From assembly GCF_003185915.1 (NCBI RefSeq), contig NZ_QHLZ01000006.1, positions 186,001-250,000 on the forward strand: a stretch of 64,000 nt of DNA, written 5' to 3'. How positions within the stretch are numbered: the stretch's first letter is position 1; each line of letters begins with the position of its first letter. Source of the stretch: Arthrobacter psychrochitiniphilus (lineage in GTDB: Bacteria > Actinomycetota > Actinomycetes > Actinomycetales > Micrococcaceae). A program made the translations under genes and the position numbers. The notes under the pieces are model-generated. The model had not been told where the DNA came from. It ran no database searches and saw nothing but the letters and a program-made list of their open reading frames with translations. This document shows, piece after piece, positions 39,515 through 49,208 of the stretch.

Positions 39515-40859
39515 CTGTTCCCGGCAGAGGACCAAAGCGTGAGTGGGCGGCCGCGTTAGCCTGATCGAGTGTAGTGAGCAGCACTTTTGATCCAGAGAGT
39601 CCCATGCCCACGCGAAGCGCCGAGAGGTTCTCATGGTGTCCTCGTCCACCGGGAAGCATATGGCGGTGGTGTAAGGAACGGTTGATGGCCTGCGCTGTGC
39701 GTTGAAGATCGGCCTCCGCTCTGGTCCACGCGGTGAGCGTCGAAGCGCTGCCGTGGCCACCTGCCGCCACGGCAAGCAACGCATTGAGTGCCTTCCTAAA
39801 ATTTTGTACCCGCCGTGTTGTTACTGTCCCGGGAGGCCGAGCATCAAGACGTGCCAGCAGTTCACGGCCGGCAAAGGACACAGGCGCGGCTAAACGGTCC
39901 AGCACACCTTGGCCGCCAGCAAGCTCACCCAGTACTGACCCGGCCCCCATGAGAGCATCCGCCTGTGCGGTTATCTTCGCAGCTTTGCTTTCAAAAATTT
40001 CCACCAGCTTCGCCGCTTCTGGTTTTAGTGCGGTACTGGCGGTGTAAACGGCCTCCATGACGGCGTCTTCCGAGCGGGCCAGGGCCAGCGAAGCATTGCG
40101 GATACTCGTCCAAGTTGACGTGTACCCTGCTGTCCGCAGTTTCTCCGGCGTGCTGGCGTAGGTCACCTCGAGTCCTTCGAGTTCAAGAACCACGCCAGCC
40201 AATTTGCGTTGGGCGCCGGAAAGCCGCTGATATAGCCGTTCATGGCGGCGTCGGCGGGATAACGAGTGAGTGAGAGTCACAACCGTCAGCCCTAGCCCAA
40301 TGACAGTCCCCGCCCACCAGAACAGAGGCGGGAGCAAGGGGCCCTCATCGAGCAAGTCTGCAGATCGAAGCGCTGCCGCCGCTACGGATTGGGGGCCATG
40401 GCCAAGCCCAACGTTGTCCAAATACGTCTGGGTGATGTCACGGGCGTGGCTTAGCCGCTGGCCGTGTTCTCCTTCAGGCTGATAAACGCCGGCGCCCAGG
40501 AAGCCCTGTTCACCTGAAAAGGTGGTGGTATCGCTGTCAATGGCCGTACTCAGAATGACATCGGCACCCGGATCGCTCCGGCCTGTTTTCTCATCGGAGC
40601 TGAGCAGCCGGTCTGTAACCAGAATACGGATGGGGCGCCACGTGGCAACCGGGCCGCCCAGAACCTTAGTGACGCTTTCTTGGGAAATATTGAACGGATG
40701 GGCACCCTCCACCACAATCTCAAGATGCTCACCGGGGGTGGCTGTGACGATTTGGATTCCCAGAAAGGCGAAGCTGCCCGTGGTCAGCCCCAGTAAAAGG
40801 GCAAGCCAGGGGAAACAGAATCGGGGCTTGGCCCGAGCCTGGATTAATCGCGTACTCAT
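39393..40859 (-). CDS. Unrecognised two-TM protein with external domain and long cytoplasmic helical region
   Basis: 488 aa from ATG 40859, which overlaps the stop of the glycosyltransferase gene (ATGA). Helix 1 at about 16-38; an external domain of about 140 residues (HLEIVVEGAHPFNISQESVT ... RPIRILVTDRLL); helix 2 at about 178-200 (LFWWAGTVIGLGLTVVTLTH); then about 290 mostly helical residues beginning RRRRHERLYQRLSGAQRKLA. No cysteine pairs and no catalytic motif seen. The plan matches the downstream gene, so the two may be diverged paralogues working as a pair. A TPM-like or DUF5129-like relationship is a guess. Confidence 0.65.
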   Translation of the reverse strand: MSTRLIQARAKPRFCFPWLALLLGLTTGSFAFLGIQIVTATPGEHLEIVVEGAHPFNISQESVTKVLGGPVATWRPIRILVTDRLLSSDEKTGRSDPGADVILSTAIDSDTTTFSGEQGFLGAGVYQPEGEHGQRLSHARDITQTYLDNVGLGHGPQSVAAAALRSADLLDEGPLLPPLFWWAGTVIGLGLTVVTLTHSLSRRRRHERLYQRLSGAQRKLAGVVLELEGLEVTYASTPEKLRTAGYTSTWTSIRNASLALARSEDAVMEAVYTASTALKPEAAKLVEIFESKAAKITAQADALMGAGSVLGELAGGQGVLDRLAAPVSFAGRELLARLDARPPGTVTTRRVQNFRKALNALLAVAAGGHGSASTLTAWTRAEADLQRTAQAINRSLHHRHMLPGGRGHHENLSALRVGMGLSGSKVLLTTLDQANAAAHSRFGPLPGTDEDPLALPDFFLVDAAAWSGQQTMVGAGRHCTDDSLGHRQ

Positions 40860-41971
40860 GAGGTGGCGCGTAGCTCCTGCGCAATGGCTATCAGCTCGCG
40901 GGCGGAGGCATCCCAGCTGAAGGTGCCCGCCTGGGCCACGGACGCCGTCGAACATGCCGCCCAGATACCCGGGGCGTCCAGTGCGCGGACGGCCTGGGCA
41001 AACTCCGTTGGTGAATCGGCTGGCACATACCGTGCAGCCTCCCCGCCCACCTCCCGAAAAATAGGGGTGTCCGCAACAATCACGGGAGTCCCCAACGCCA
41101 TGGCCTCCACGAGCGGCAGCCCGTAACCCTCCGCCTTGCTCAGTGTGACCAGCGCGGTAGTACGCAGCAGCAACTCGTCATACTCGGCGTCACTGACGCC
41201 ATTGTGGAATACCACGGTAGCCCCGGCCGGGATCAGCTTCACAAGTTCGGCCCGGCGTTCAGGGGTGATCCGGCTCAGCAGGTTCAAAGTGAAATCTGGC
41301 AGCTCGGCCATGCCGCGAATGAGCGTTTCTACGTTTTTGTATGGCATGAAGGAACCCATGTAAGCCAGCGACTTCTCCGGAACCACAGCAGGGTCCCGCG
41401 GGGTCCTCTCACCCTGGGGTGCGTTGCCAATGATCCGGATGGGCCGCTTGGTGAGCTGGTGTTTGCGCATCAGGGCCAGCGTGGTCTTACTGATGGTGGC
41501 CACCACATTGGCCCGGTTCAAGAGCATCCGCTGCGGCCAATAAGCCTTGTGGTACAGCCGCCACAGCACCCGTACCGGGGCGGGAAGGAAGCCGGGAGGG
41601 GCCGGGTGCTCGTAATAAATCAGATCGTGCAAGGTCAGTACCAGCGGATACTTTCGCCCCCAGCTGCCCATGGTCTGCATGGGGCAGAACACCAGATCCG
41701 CCCCCAGCTTGTTCACCTGGCGGGCCACAAAGAGTTCTCTCGGGGAGAGGGGTGAGCTGATTTTCACCCACGGCAGATCCGGCAGCAATGCCAGCTGACG
41801 CTCGTCGTGAATGAGCATGGTGACGTCGGCAAAGGGGGCCACGGCGGCCATGAGGGATGCGCCGTAACGGCTGATCCCATCATGGTGATCCATCCGGGTA
41901 AAACGCGCATCCATGACGATTCTTGGCTTGCTGGCGGGGGCCGGGGTGATGGCCGCATTCGTGGTGCTCAA
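40856..41971 (-). CDS. GT4-family glycosyltransferase
   Basis: 371 aa, TTG start at 41971 overlapping the upstream stop (TTGA), with GAAAGG 11 bases before. GT-B fold: N-terminal domain opens RIVMDARFTRMDHHDGISRY (acceptor side, typical of GT4 mannosyl/glucosyltransferases) and the C-terminal donor-binding domain contains SKAEGYGLPLVEAMALGTPV with the E-x7-E motif. LAYMGSFMPYKNVETLIRGM marks the domain junction. No membrane segment, so probably cytoplasmic or peripheral. Donor and acceptor cannot be inferred. Part of the minus-strand operon with a hydrolase and reductase. Confidence 0.9.
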   Translation of the reverse strand: MSTTNAAITPAPASKPRIVMDARFTRMDHHDGISRYGASLMAAVAPFADVTMLIHDERQLALLPDLPWVKISSPLSPRELFVARQVNKLGADLVFCPMQTMGSWGRKYPLVLTLHDLIYYEHPAPPGFLPAPVRVLWRLYHKAYWPQRMLLNRANVVATISKTTLALMRKHQLTKRPIRIIGNAPQGERTPRDPAVVPEKSLAYMGSFMPYKNVETLIRGMAELPDFTLNLLSRITPERRAELVKLIPAGATVVFHNGVSDAEYDELLLRTTALVTLSKAEGYGLPLVEAMALGTPVIVADTPIFREVGGEAARYVPADSPTEFAQAVRALDAPGIWAACSTASVAQAGTFSWDASARELIAIAQELRATS

Positions 41972-42984
41972 GGGGCTGGATGCCTTTCAAGGAAATCGGT
42001 GATGGCGGCTGCTGCCGGTTCGGGTGTTTCGTAGTGGATCAAATGCCCCACCCCAGCAATGACCACCAGCTCGCCATCGGGGAGGCGTTCTAGGAGTTTG
42101 TGCTGATGGGGCAGTGGGGCAATTTCATCGAGTTCCCCGGCAATCAGGAGGGTAGGCAGCGTCAGTAACGCGGCCACCTCACGGACCGTGCCACCGGCGG
42201 ACGCCTGAAAAGCCTCCAGGAGCATGTCCCGGTTGGCGAAACCGCTGAAGTAGGCGTGGTGCTGGCCATGGATGAAAGTCAGCAACTCCTTGTCCCGCGT
42301 CTTGGCCATGGTCACACTCATGAGATGGACAATGACTTTGCTGCGCAGCAGGGCGTTGCCCAGGGCATCGGGGAGTTTCGCCGCGGCCCAGTAATAGAAC
42401 ACCGCCAGTTTGGTCATGATTCCTTTGGGGCCCTCCAAGGCGGGGGAGGCAATAGGGTTGACCAAAATCAGGGGGTACACCCGGCCCGGGTTGGCCGCCA
42501 CAAAGTGGCTCACCACAATGGATCCGAAGGAATGGCCTAACAACACGGTCTCGGGCCCCAGCTCCAGTTGATCAAGGAAGCCGCCCAGGAATGCACTGTA
42601 GCCGGGGATGTCATGGCCGCCACCGGAGACGAACGCCGGTGAGCGTCCAAAGCCGGGCAGATCAGCCATGATGATCCTGGCGTGGGGCAATAGCTCCACC
42701 ACACGCTCCAGCCCATGATGGTCACCTCGGAAGCCATGGACCATCACAATGGTCCGGACAGGAGAAGCGGCAGAGGCAGGGACAGGGGCAGGCGCAGCCA
42801 CAGCATCGGTCGTAGCGGCCGGGACAGCCGCAACGTCGGCGGCAATCGCAGGGGAGCCAACCGCCGCGTACTCCCAATAATGTACGGAGGTGCCGGCGAT
42901 CTCCACCACGTGTGTCCTTTCCCGCCCGGCCAGGTCAACTACAAGACGTGCGGCTGGCGCCGTCGTACTGCTCTTGGCGGACAT
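41968..42984 (-). CDS. Alpha/beta hydrolase
   Basis: 338 aa, ATG start one base after the aldo/keto reductase stop. Oxyanion-hole HG in MVHGFRGDHHGLERVV, nucleophile elbow GHSFGS (Ser) at about 155, acid in IAGELDEIAPL, and catalytic His in GVGHLIHYETP near the C-terminus. An Ala/Val/Pro insert (VAAVPAATTDAVAAPAPVPA) interrupts the N-terminal strands. The triad is complete, so it should be active; substrate unknown. Confidence 0.88.
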   Translation of the reverse strand: MSAKSSTTAPAARLVVDLAGRERTHVVEIAGTSVHYWEYAAVGSPAIAADVAAVPAATTDAVAAPAPVPASAASPVRTIVMVHGFRGDHHGLERVVELLPHARIIMADLPGFGRSPAFVSGGGHDIPGYSAFLGGFLDQLELGPETVLLGHSFGSIVVSHFVAANPGRVYPLILVNPIASPALEGPKGIMTKLAVFYYWAAAKLPDALGNALLRSKVIVHLMSVTMAKTRDKELLTFIHGQHHAYFSGFANRDMLLEAFQASAGGTVREVAALLTLPTLLIAGELDEIAPLPHQHKLLERLPDGELVVIAGVGHLIHYETPEPAAAAITDFLERHPAP

Positions 42985-42985
42985 C

Positions 42986-43819
42986 TCAGTTCACGTCCTT
43001 TGGATTGGAACCGGAACGGCGCTCCCTATCCAATCCGTCAATGATGCTCATCTGCTCCGGGGACAAAGCAAAGTCAAAAACGTGAAGATTCTGAGCCATG
43101 CGTACGCCGGAACTGGCCTTGGGGATCACCAAATGACCGGACTGGACATGCCACCGCAACACAATTTGGGCCACAGTGCGCCCGTGCGTTCCCGCAAGTT
43201 CCACCAGCACCGGATCGGAAAGAATGGTGCCCCGGGCCAGCGGACTCCACGCCTGGGTGGCAATACCCAGCTCGGCATGAAGCGCTCGCAGGCGTGTCTG
43301 GGTCAGCCAGGGATGGAGTTCAATCTGGTTGACGGCGGGGACCACCTCGCAGGAATCCAAGAGCTGCTCCAGATGTTCCGGCTCGAAGTTGCTCACGCCA
43401 ATGGCACGCACACGCCCCTCGCCATACAGGGTTTCCAGCGCCTTGTATGTAGGGATGAAGAGTTCCCGTTCGGGGCATGGCCAGTGGATCAAGAACATGT
43501 CCAGCACGTCAAGGCCAAGCCGTTCCATGCTGGCATCGAAGGCGGCCAGCGTGGCGTCGTAGCCGTGCTCTGTATTCCACACCTTGGAGGTCACGAACAG
43601 TTCTGCACGGGCAGTACCGCCATCCACGGCGTTGCGGATGGCCTGGCCTACGCCCTCCTCATTGCCGTAGAGCGCGGCCGTGTCCACAGTCCGGTAACCG
43701 GTATCGAGGGCGGTGGAGACCAGATCCGCGCACTCCTGGGCCGGAACCTTATAGACGCCGTAGCCGAGCTGGTCAATGTCTACACCGTTGTTGAGCGTGT
43801 GTTTGGGGGAGCGTTGCAT
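42986..43819 (-). CDS. Aldo/keto reductase
   Basis: 277 aa from ATG 43819 (MQRSPKHTLNNGVDIDQLGY); the longer frame runs into the regulator gene. TIM-barrel NADPH-dependent oxidoreductase of the 2,5-diketo-gluconate reductase-like group. Tetrad: Asp and Tyr in TVDTAALYGNEEGVGQAI, Lys in VTSKVWNTEHG, His in FLIHWPCP. GVSNFEPEHLEQLL and IPKASSGVRMAQN (cofactor phosphate site) are present. A TAAAGT box seven bases upstream predicts its own leaderless promoter. First gene of a five-gene minus-strand operon. Confidence 0.93.
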   Translation of the reverse strand: MQRSPKHTLNNGVDIDQLGYGVYKVPAQECADLVSTALDTGYRTVDTAALYGNEEGVGQAIRNAVDGGTARAELFVTSKVWNTEHGYDATLAAFDASMERLGLDVLDMFLIHWPCPERELFIPTYKALETLYGEGRVRAIGVSNFEPEHLEQLLDSCEVVPAVNQIELHPWLTQTRLRALHAELGIATQAWSPLARGTILSDPVLVELAGTHGRTVAQIVLRWHVQSGHLVIPKASSGVRMAQNLHVFDFALSPEQMSIIDGLDRERRSGSNPKDVN

Positions 43820-43832
43820 ATCCACGACTTTA
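43820..43832 (-). promoter_or_regulatory. Predicted leaderless promoter of the aldo/keto reductase operon
   Basis: Minus-strand TAAAGT (43827-43832) ends seven bases before the ATG at 43819, the same -10 box as metK and the leuS leader. It separates this operon from the SorC-type regulator gene, whose stop is only 49 bp upstream. Confidence 0.5.
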
Positions 43833-43868
43833 CCCAGTCCATGCCTCGGCACGGTATTGGGGCGCGGC

Positions 43869-44879
43869 CTACAAGCCATCCAGGCCGTTGAGGAAGCCAA
43901 AAATGGGATCGTTGGAGGGGCTGGACAATTCCACCAATTCCCGGGCCGTAGATTCATCCAGGATCAAATCAGTGACCAAACCGGCTGCGAGGGCCCCGCG
44001 CAGTCCCGTAATTTTCTTCGCGCCAGAGACCACACAAATACGACGCCGGACCTTGCGCAGGCTTTCCAAGTCAGGTCCGCTGGAGCGAGAGTTGAGGACA
44101 ATGCCGTCATCGGATCCATCGGAGCGGAAGAACACTGTTGCCACATCTCCGGCTACGCCGCTGGCTTCTAGCGCGTCCAGGTCGGTGGAATCCAGATAGC
44201 CGCCGGAGTAGACGTGGCTGGGGATTTCGGCATCCATGGAGCCCACGCCGAAGATGGCAATGGTCATGCGGTCCTGCAGGTCAAGGATGCGCCGTACGCT
44301 GCGTTCTTGCCACATCATGTTTTTGGTCTCTGCATGGTCAAAGAAGGCAGGGACCGGGAATTGTTCCACTTTGGCACCATAGGCTGTGCCGAAACGACGG
44401 ACGATTTCCGAGGCGTAAGTGATGCCGGAGGTTTGGGTGTTTCCGGCGCCGTTGAGTTGGACAATGGTGCTGCCGTGCGTGGTTTTGCGGGTCAGATGGC
44501 GGCTGACGGTACTGACAGTAGATCCCCACGCCACCCCAATCACGGCATTGGAATCAACCAATGGGCCAATGGTGCGAGCAGCTTGCATGCTGACCCGCTC
44601 CAAGACTTCAACCTCACCGAGCATGTCTGAAACGGGAACAACATGGACTTCCACCCGGTAGCGCTTGCGAATAGCGCGTTCTAGTTCCGGAGCACGGTCC
44701 GAGGGAGTCTTGATTTGGATCTGCACCAGTCCGCTGTCACGGGCTGTGGAGAGCAGCCGGGACACCGTGGAGCGGGAGGTTCGCAGCTCCCTGGCAATGG
44801 CATCCATGGTTTGGTCCTGCAAGTAGTACATTTGTGCAGCTCGGAGGGTGTCCTGCTGTTTTATCCGCTTGGAACTCAC
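43869..44879 (-). CDS. SorC/DeoR-type sugar-binding transcriptional regulator (likely glycerol operon control)
   Basis: 336 aa, GTG start. N-terminal winged HTH (MDAIARELRTSRSTVSRLLS at about 26-45) and a C-terminal SorC effector domain of the phosphosugar-isomerase-like fold (GVAWGSTVSTVSRHL, QLNGAGNTQTSG, VGSMDAEIPSHVYSGG, GIVLNSRSSGPDLESL). Such regulators bind phosphorylated sugars. It is divergent from glpD with two palindromes in the 119-bp gap, so control of glpD-glpF-glpK in response to a glycerol metabolite is likely but inferred. Confidence 0.9.
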   Translation of the reverse strand: MSSKRIKQQDTLRAAQMYYLQDQTMDAIARELRTSRSTVSRLLSTARDSGLVQIQIKTPSDRAPELERAIRKRYRVEVHVVPVSDMLGEVEVLERVSMQAARTIGPLVDSNAVIGVAWGSTVSTVSRHLTRKTTHGSTIVQLNGAGNTQTSGITYASEIVRRFGTAYGAKVEQFPVPAFFDHAETKNMMWQERSVRRILDLQDRMTIAIFGVGSMDAEIPSHVYSGGYLDSTDLDALEASGVAGDVATVFFRSDGSDDGIVLNSRSSGPDLESLRKVRRRICVVSGAKKITGLRGALAAGLVTDLILDESTARELVELSSPSNDPIFGFLNGLDGL

Positions 44880-44896
44880 GGTTCACACACCCTTTC

Positions 44897-44947
44897 TGCA
44901 CGTTTGTGCAGGTCTGTTGACTATATTGTTCATTTGTTCCAACAATA
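44897..44947. promoter_or_regulatory. Candidate operators between the SorC-type regulator and glpD
   Basis: Two inverted repeats: TGCAC-GTTT-GTGCA (44897-44910) and TATTGTT-N10-AACAATA (44924-44947). The second is centred about 50 bp upstream of the likely glpD start of transcription, given a -10 box TAAACT at 44974-44979 with no -35 match. That position suits activation; alternatively a TTGACT at 44917-44922 could be a -35 element that the palindrome would block. Either way they are the best sites for the adjacent regulator. Confidence 0.55.
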
Positions 44948-44998
44948 AGGGTACGAGGCGCGTAGAGCGCAATTAAACTGGACTCGAAAGAGGTCGAT

Positions 44999-46795
44999 GT
45001 GGGACACCACGGCAACGCTGGCAAGAACAATGCACCCGAAGAAACGCAAGCAGTTGTGCGCGCCCAGGTTGAGGCTCTGAAGCAGCGTCCGCGTGCCAGT
45101 GTCCTGATCATTGGTGGCGGCATCAACGGTGTGGGCACCTTCCGGGATCTAGCCCTTCAAGGTATTGATGTGGCGCTCGTGGAACGCGGCGATTACTGCC
45201 AGGGAGCCTCCGGCGCGTCCTCACACATGATCCACGGCGGCATCAGGTACTTAGAAAACGGCGAATTCCGTCTGGTCAAGGAATCAGTGGTGGAGCGCAA
45301 TGGGCTGCTCAAGATTGCACCTCACTACGTCAAGCCGCTGCAGACCACCATCCCCATCTTCAGCACCTTCTCCGGAATTCTTAGTGCCCCCATCCGCTTC
45401 CTGACTCACAAGCAGGGCAAGCCCCAAGAGCGCGGCGCCTTCCTGATCAAGGCTGGCCTGACACTGTATGACGCGTTTTCCCGTGACGGTGGCACGGTAC
45501 CCCGCCACGATTTCAAGGGCCGCAAGAAGGCTCTGGCCGAGCTGCCCCAGCTGCATTCGGGCATCAAGTACGCGGCAACTTACTACGACGCTTCCGTGCA
45601 CAACCCGGAACGGCTAACTTTGGATGTCCTGCAGGATGGCGAAAAGGCCGGGCTTCCCGTCTCCGGTGCAGCCGCGGCCACGGCTGCCGAGGCCAAGGCC
45701 CGCGCCACCAACTACCTGGCCGTCACGGCTGTTGCTGAGGACGGCGTGGAGCTCACCGATCAGCTCACCGGCGAAAAGTTCACCTTCACTGCCGATGTTG
45801 TGGTCAACACCACGGGTGCCTGGGTGGATATGACCAACACCGACATGGGCTCACCCACCCGCTTCATGGGTGGCACCAAGGGCTCACATATTGTCCTTGA
45901 CCACCCCGGTCTGCTGGCGGCCTGCAACGGCCGTGAAATCTTCTTTGAACACACTGACGGCCGGATTGTGCTGATCTACCCCATGGGAGACAGAGTCCTG
46001 GTGGGCACCACAGACGTCAACGCTGATATGACGGCGGATGCCGTGTGCACGGAAGACGAAATTGACTACTTCTTCGATCTCATTGGACACGTCTTCCCCA
46101 ACGTCCTGGTCACCCGCGAGGAGATTGTTTACAGCTTCGCCGGGGTCCGCCCGCTGCCGCGCCACGATGAAACAGCGCCCGGGTTTGTTTCCCGTGACTA
46201 CCGTATTGAGCGGGCCGAGCACAGTATCGGCGGCAAAACAGTGCCGGTGCTGAGCCTGGTTGGTGGCAAGTGGACTACGTTCCGGGCCTTGGCAGAGCAC
46301 ATGAGCAATGACGTTCTGGCCATTATTGGTGCACCGCGAAAGCGGTCCACCGCCAAGCTGCCCATTGGTGGCGGCGTGAATTTCCCGGATAGCACCGCCG
46401 GAGTGGAAGCCTGGATTTTGGCCCACACCAGCGACTCAGTGACCGCCGCACGGGCAGGAGTTCTTCTGACCCGTTACGGAACGCGCGCTGAAGAAGTTCT
46501 GGCGTACCTCGGGGAAGGGATTGATACCGTCTTCAATTCCACCGACGAGCTCAGTGACCGGGAAGTTGCGTTCATGGTGGAGCACGAACAAATTGGACAC
46601 CTCATCGACGTTATGATCCGCCGCACCTCCTTGGCCTTCCGGGGCTTGGTTACCAGTGAACTGTTGGCCGAGACGGCAGCAGCGCTAGCTGGACCGTTGG
46701 GATGGAATGCAGCAAAGGTGGCGGAAGAAATCAGCCACAGCGTCGATGTGTTGGCACGCTTCCACGGCGTCCACGTACAAAGCTTGATTGCCTAA
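44999..46795 (+). CDS. glpD: Glycerol-3-phosphate dehydrogenase (FAD, aerobic)
   Basis: 598 aa, GTG start with AAAGAGG upstream. Oxidises sn-glycerol-3-phosphate to dihydroxyacetone phosphate at the membrane and feeds electrons to menaquinone. FAD-binding VLIIGGGINGVGTFRDLAL at about 36-54, then GASGASSHMIHGGIRYLE. The central DAO fold (TGAWVDM, GTKGSHIVLDHPG, DRVLVGTTDVNADM) and C-terminal helical domain are present. First gene of the glpD-glpF-glpK operon. Confidence 0.96.
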   Translation: MGHHGNAGKNNAPEETQAVVRAQVEALKQRPRASVLIIGGGINGVGTFRDLALQGIDVALVERGDYCQGASGASSHMIHGGIRYLENGEFRLVKESVVERNGLLKIAPHYVKPLQTTIPIFSTFSGILSAPIRFLTHKQGKPQERGAFLIKAGLTLYDAFSRDGGTVPRHDFKGRKKALAELPQLHSGIKYAATYYDASVHNPERLTLDVLQDGEKAGLPVSGAAAATAAEAKARATNYLAVTAVAEDGVELTDQLTGEKFTFTADVVVNTTGAWVDMTNTDMGSPTRFMGGTKGSHIVLDHPGLLAACNGREIFFEHTDGRIVLIYPMGDRVLVGTTDVNADMTADAVCTEDEIDYFFDLIGHVFPNVLVTREEIVYSFAGVRPLPRHDETAPGFVSRDYRIERAEHSIGGKTVPVLSLVGGKWTTFRALAEHMSNDVLAIIGAPRKRSTAKLPIGGGVNFPDSTAGVEAWILAHTSDSVTAARAGVLLTRYGTRAEEVLAYLGEGIDTVFNSTDELSDREVAFMVEHEQIGHLIDVMIRRTSLAFRGLVTSELLAETAAALAGPLGWNAAKVAEEISHSVDVLARFHGVHVQSLIA

Positions 46796-46880
46796 GCCCC
46801 AGGGGGGCAAAGGGGGCTCAAGAGGAGCAACCAATAAGGGTTGATCTTTTCATGTAAAAACTAGCCATTTGGAGTCAAAG

Positions 46881-47624
46881 ATGTCTCTTGGAATTGTGTT
46901 CGCATCTGAGGTGATGGGAACGATGATGCTCACCCTGTTGGGTTGTGGTGTTGTTGCAAACGTTGCCCTGAAGGGAACCAAAGGCAATGCCGGCGGGTTT
47001 CTTTTAGTTAACTGGGGCTGGGGCCTGGCAGTCTTTGCCGGTGTCTTCGTCGCTGCCAAATCGGGCGCCCACCTCAACCCTGCAGTAACAGTCGGAATCC
47101 TAGCCAACGGTAAGGCTGAATATGCTCCCGATGTGGCCGTGAACTTCGGCTCCACCATGACGTACTTTGGTGGCGAGATGGTGGGTGCGTTTATAGGTGC
47201 CGTTGTGTGTTGGGTGGCCTACAAGCAGCACTTCGATGGTGAGCCGGATGCTGCCACGAAGCTGGGTGTGTTCTCAACCGGTCCGGCCATCCGCAGCTAC
47301 GGCTGGAACGTAGCCACCGAAGTCATCGGCACCTTTGTTCTTGTCTTTGTCATCTTGCACTTCGCCAACGGTCCGGCCGAACTCGGGGCACTGCCCGTGG
47401 CCCTGCTTGTTGTTGGTATCGGCGCATCCCTTGGTGGGCCTACCGGCTACGCCATCAACCCTGCCCGTGACCTGGGGCCGCGTATTGCACACGCCTTGCT
47501 ACCCATCAAGGGCAAGGGTTCCAGTGACTGGTCCTACGCCTGGGTTCCCGTAGTGGGCCCGCTCCTTGGTGGCGCCTTGGGTGGTGCCGCTGCACAGTGG
47601 CTGCCGCTGGTAGTAACTGCCTAA
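46881..47624 (+). CDS. glpF: Glycerol uptake facilitator (aquaglyceroporin)
   Basis: 247 aa from ATG 46881 with GGAG eight bases upstream; a TTG four codons earlier is the alternative. Six-helix MIP channel with two NPA boxes: HLNPAVTVG (NPA at 66-68) and AINPARDLGPR (NPA at 193-195). The Asp after NPAR is typical of glycerol-conducting members rather than water-only aquaporins. Flanked by glpD and glpK, which supports glycerol as substrate. Confidence 0.96.
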   Translation: MSLGIVFASEVMGTMMLTLLGCGVVANVALKGTKGNAGGFLLVNWGWGLAVFAGVFVAAKSGAHLNPAVTVGILANGKAEYAPDVAVNFGSTMTYFGGEMVGAFIGAVVCWVAYKQHFDGEPDAATKLGVFSTGPAIRSYGWNVATEVIGTFVLVFVILHFANGPAELGALPVALLVVGIGASLGGPTGYAINPARDLGPRIAHALLPIKGKGSSDWSYAWVPVVGPLLGGALGGAAAQWLPLVVTA

Positions 47625-47672
47625 GTACCTGCTGTTTGTTCTTCACATGAATCACGAGCAAAGGAAACAAAG

Positions 47673-49187
47673 ATGTCTCAGTATGTAATTGCCATCGATC
47701 AGGGCACCACCAGCAGCCGTGCCATCGTTTTTGACCATGACGGCAACATCGTCTCTACTGGTCAGCTAGAACATGAGCAGATCTTCCCGAAGGCGGGCTG
47801 GGTTGAGCACAACGCCACCGAGATCTGGAACAACACCCGCGAGGTCATTGGTACCGCTCTTGCCCAGGCCAACCTGACCCGGCACGATATTGTTGGCGTG
47901 GGCATCACGAACCAGCGCGAAACGGCGGTTGTCTGGGACAAGAACACCGGCGTCCCGGTTTACAACGCCATCGTGTGGCAGGACACCCGCACGCAGAGCA
48001 TCGTTGATGAACTGGCCGCTGACGGCGGCGTGGAGCGCTTCAAGCAAAAGGTGGGCCTGCCCCTGGCCACCTACTTCTCCGGCACCAAAATCAAATGGAT
48101 CCTTGACAACGTTGACGGCGCCCGCGCCAAGGCGGAAGCTGGGGATCTGCTATTTGGCAACACGGACAGCTGGGTCACCTGGAACCTGACCGGCGGTGTT
48201 GACGGTGGAGTGCACATCACCGACGTCACCAACGCCTCCCGCACCATGTTCATGGATCTGGAAACCCTGGCCTGGGATGACGAGATTTTGGCTGTCTTTG
48301 GTGTGCCGAAATCCATGATGCCGGCCATCAAGTCCTCTTCCGAGGTCTACGGGCACGTGCACGGCAGCCAGCTGCTGCGTGAAGTTCCCGTGGCCGGAAT
48401 CCTCGGTGACCAGCAGGCAGCCACGTTCGGCCAGGCCGCGTTTGAAGCAGGTGAGGCCAAGAACACCTACGGCACCGGTTGCTTCCTGATCTTCAATACG
48501 GGCGAGGAAATTGTTCACTCGAAGAACGGGCTGCTCACCACGCTTGGCTACAAGCTAGGCGACGCAGCCCCGCATTACGCTCTGGAAGGCTCCATTGCCG
48601 TCACCGGATCCCTCATCCAGTGGCTGCGCGATAACATCGGCATGATCAAGTCAGCACCAGAGGTGGAAGAGCTCGCCGCTTCGGTAGAGAACAACGGTGG
48701 CGTATACATTGTCCCAGCCTTCTCCGGCTTGTTCGCCCCGTACTGGCGTCCCGATGCCCGTGGCGCCATTGTGGGCCTGACCCGCTTTGTGAACAAGAGC
48801 CACATTGCCCGGGCTGCACTGGAAGCCACCGCTTTCCAGACCCGCGAAGTCTTGGACGCCGTCAACGCGGATTCCGGCGTTGACTTGACGGAATTGAAGG
48901 TCGACGGCGGCATGGTTGCCAATGATGCCCTCATGCAGTTCCAGGCGGACATCCTTGGCGTACCCGTGATCCGCCCCAAGGTCACCGAGACCACGGCGCT
49001 CGGCGCAGCTTACGCGGCAGGTCTGGCAGTGGGCTTCTGGAAGGGCTTGGGCGAGCTTTCGGCGAACTGGTCTGAGGACAAGCGCTGGGAGCCCAACATG
49101 GACGCCGCTGAGCGTGACCGTCAGATGCGTTTGTGGAAGAAGGCCGTCACCAAGTCCATGGACTGGGTTGACGAGGACGTGCTGTAA
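47673..49187 (+). CDS. glpK: Glycerol kinase
   Basis: 504 aa, ATG with AAAGGAAA upstream. Phosphorylates glycerol and traps it in the cell. FGGY kinase: [17 protein letters not shown] at the start, [35 protein letters not shown], and the FGGY signature region [20 protein letters not shown]. Full length. Strong terminator directly downstream closes the glp operon. Confidence 0.97.
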   Translation: MSQYVIAIDQGTTSSRAIVFDHDGNIVSTGQLEHEQIFPKAGWVEHNATEIWNNTREVIGTALAQANLTRHDIVGVGITNQRETAVVWDKNTGVPVYNAIVWQDTRTQSIVDELAADGGVERFKQKVGLPLATYFSGTKIKWILDNVDGARAKAEAGDLLFGNTDSWVTWNLTGGVDGGVHITDVTNASRTMFMDLETLAWDDEILAVFGVPKSMMPAIKSSSEVYGHVHGSQLLREVPVAGILGDQQAATFGQAAFEAGEAKNTYGTGCFLIFNTGEEIVHSKNGLLTTLGYKLGDAAPHYALEGSIAVTGSLIQWLRDNIGMIKSAPEVEELAASVENNGGVYIVPAFSGLFAPYWRPDARGAIVGLTRFVNKSHIARAALEATAFQTREVLDAVNADSGVDLTELKVDGGMVANDALMQFQADILGVPVIRPKVTETTALGAAYAAGLAVGFWKGLGELSANWSEDKRWEPNMDAAERDRQMRLWKKAVTKSMDWVDEDVL

Positions 49188-49208
49188 CAGCACTGCCAAA
49201 CAGCAGTG

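Noticed and set aside
43820..43957. 46-codon upstream extension of the aldo/keto reductase
   Set aside because: It reads antisense-like sequence into the regulator gene's end; the internal ATG has a promoter box and the family's normal start.
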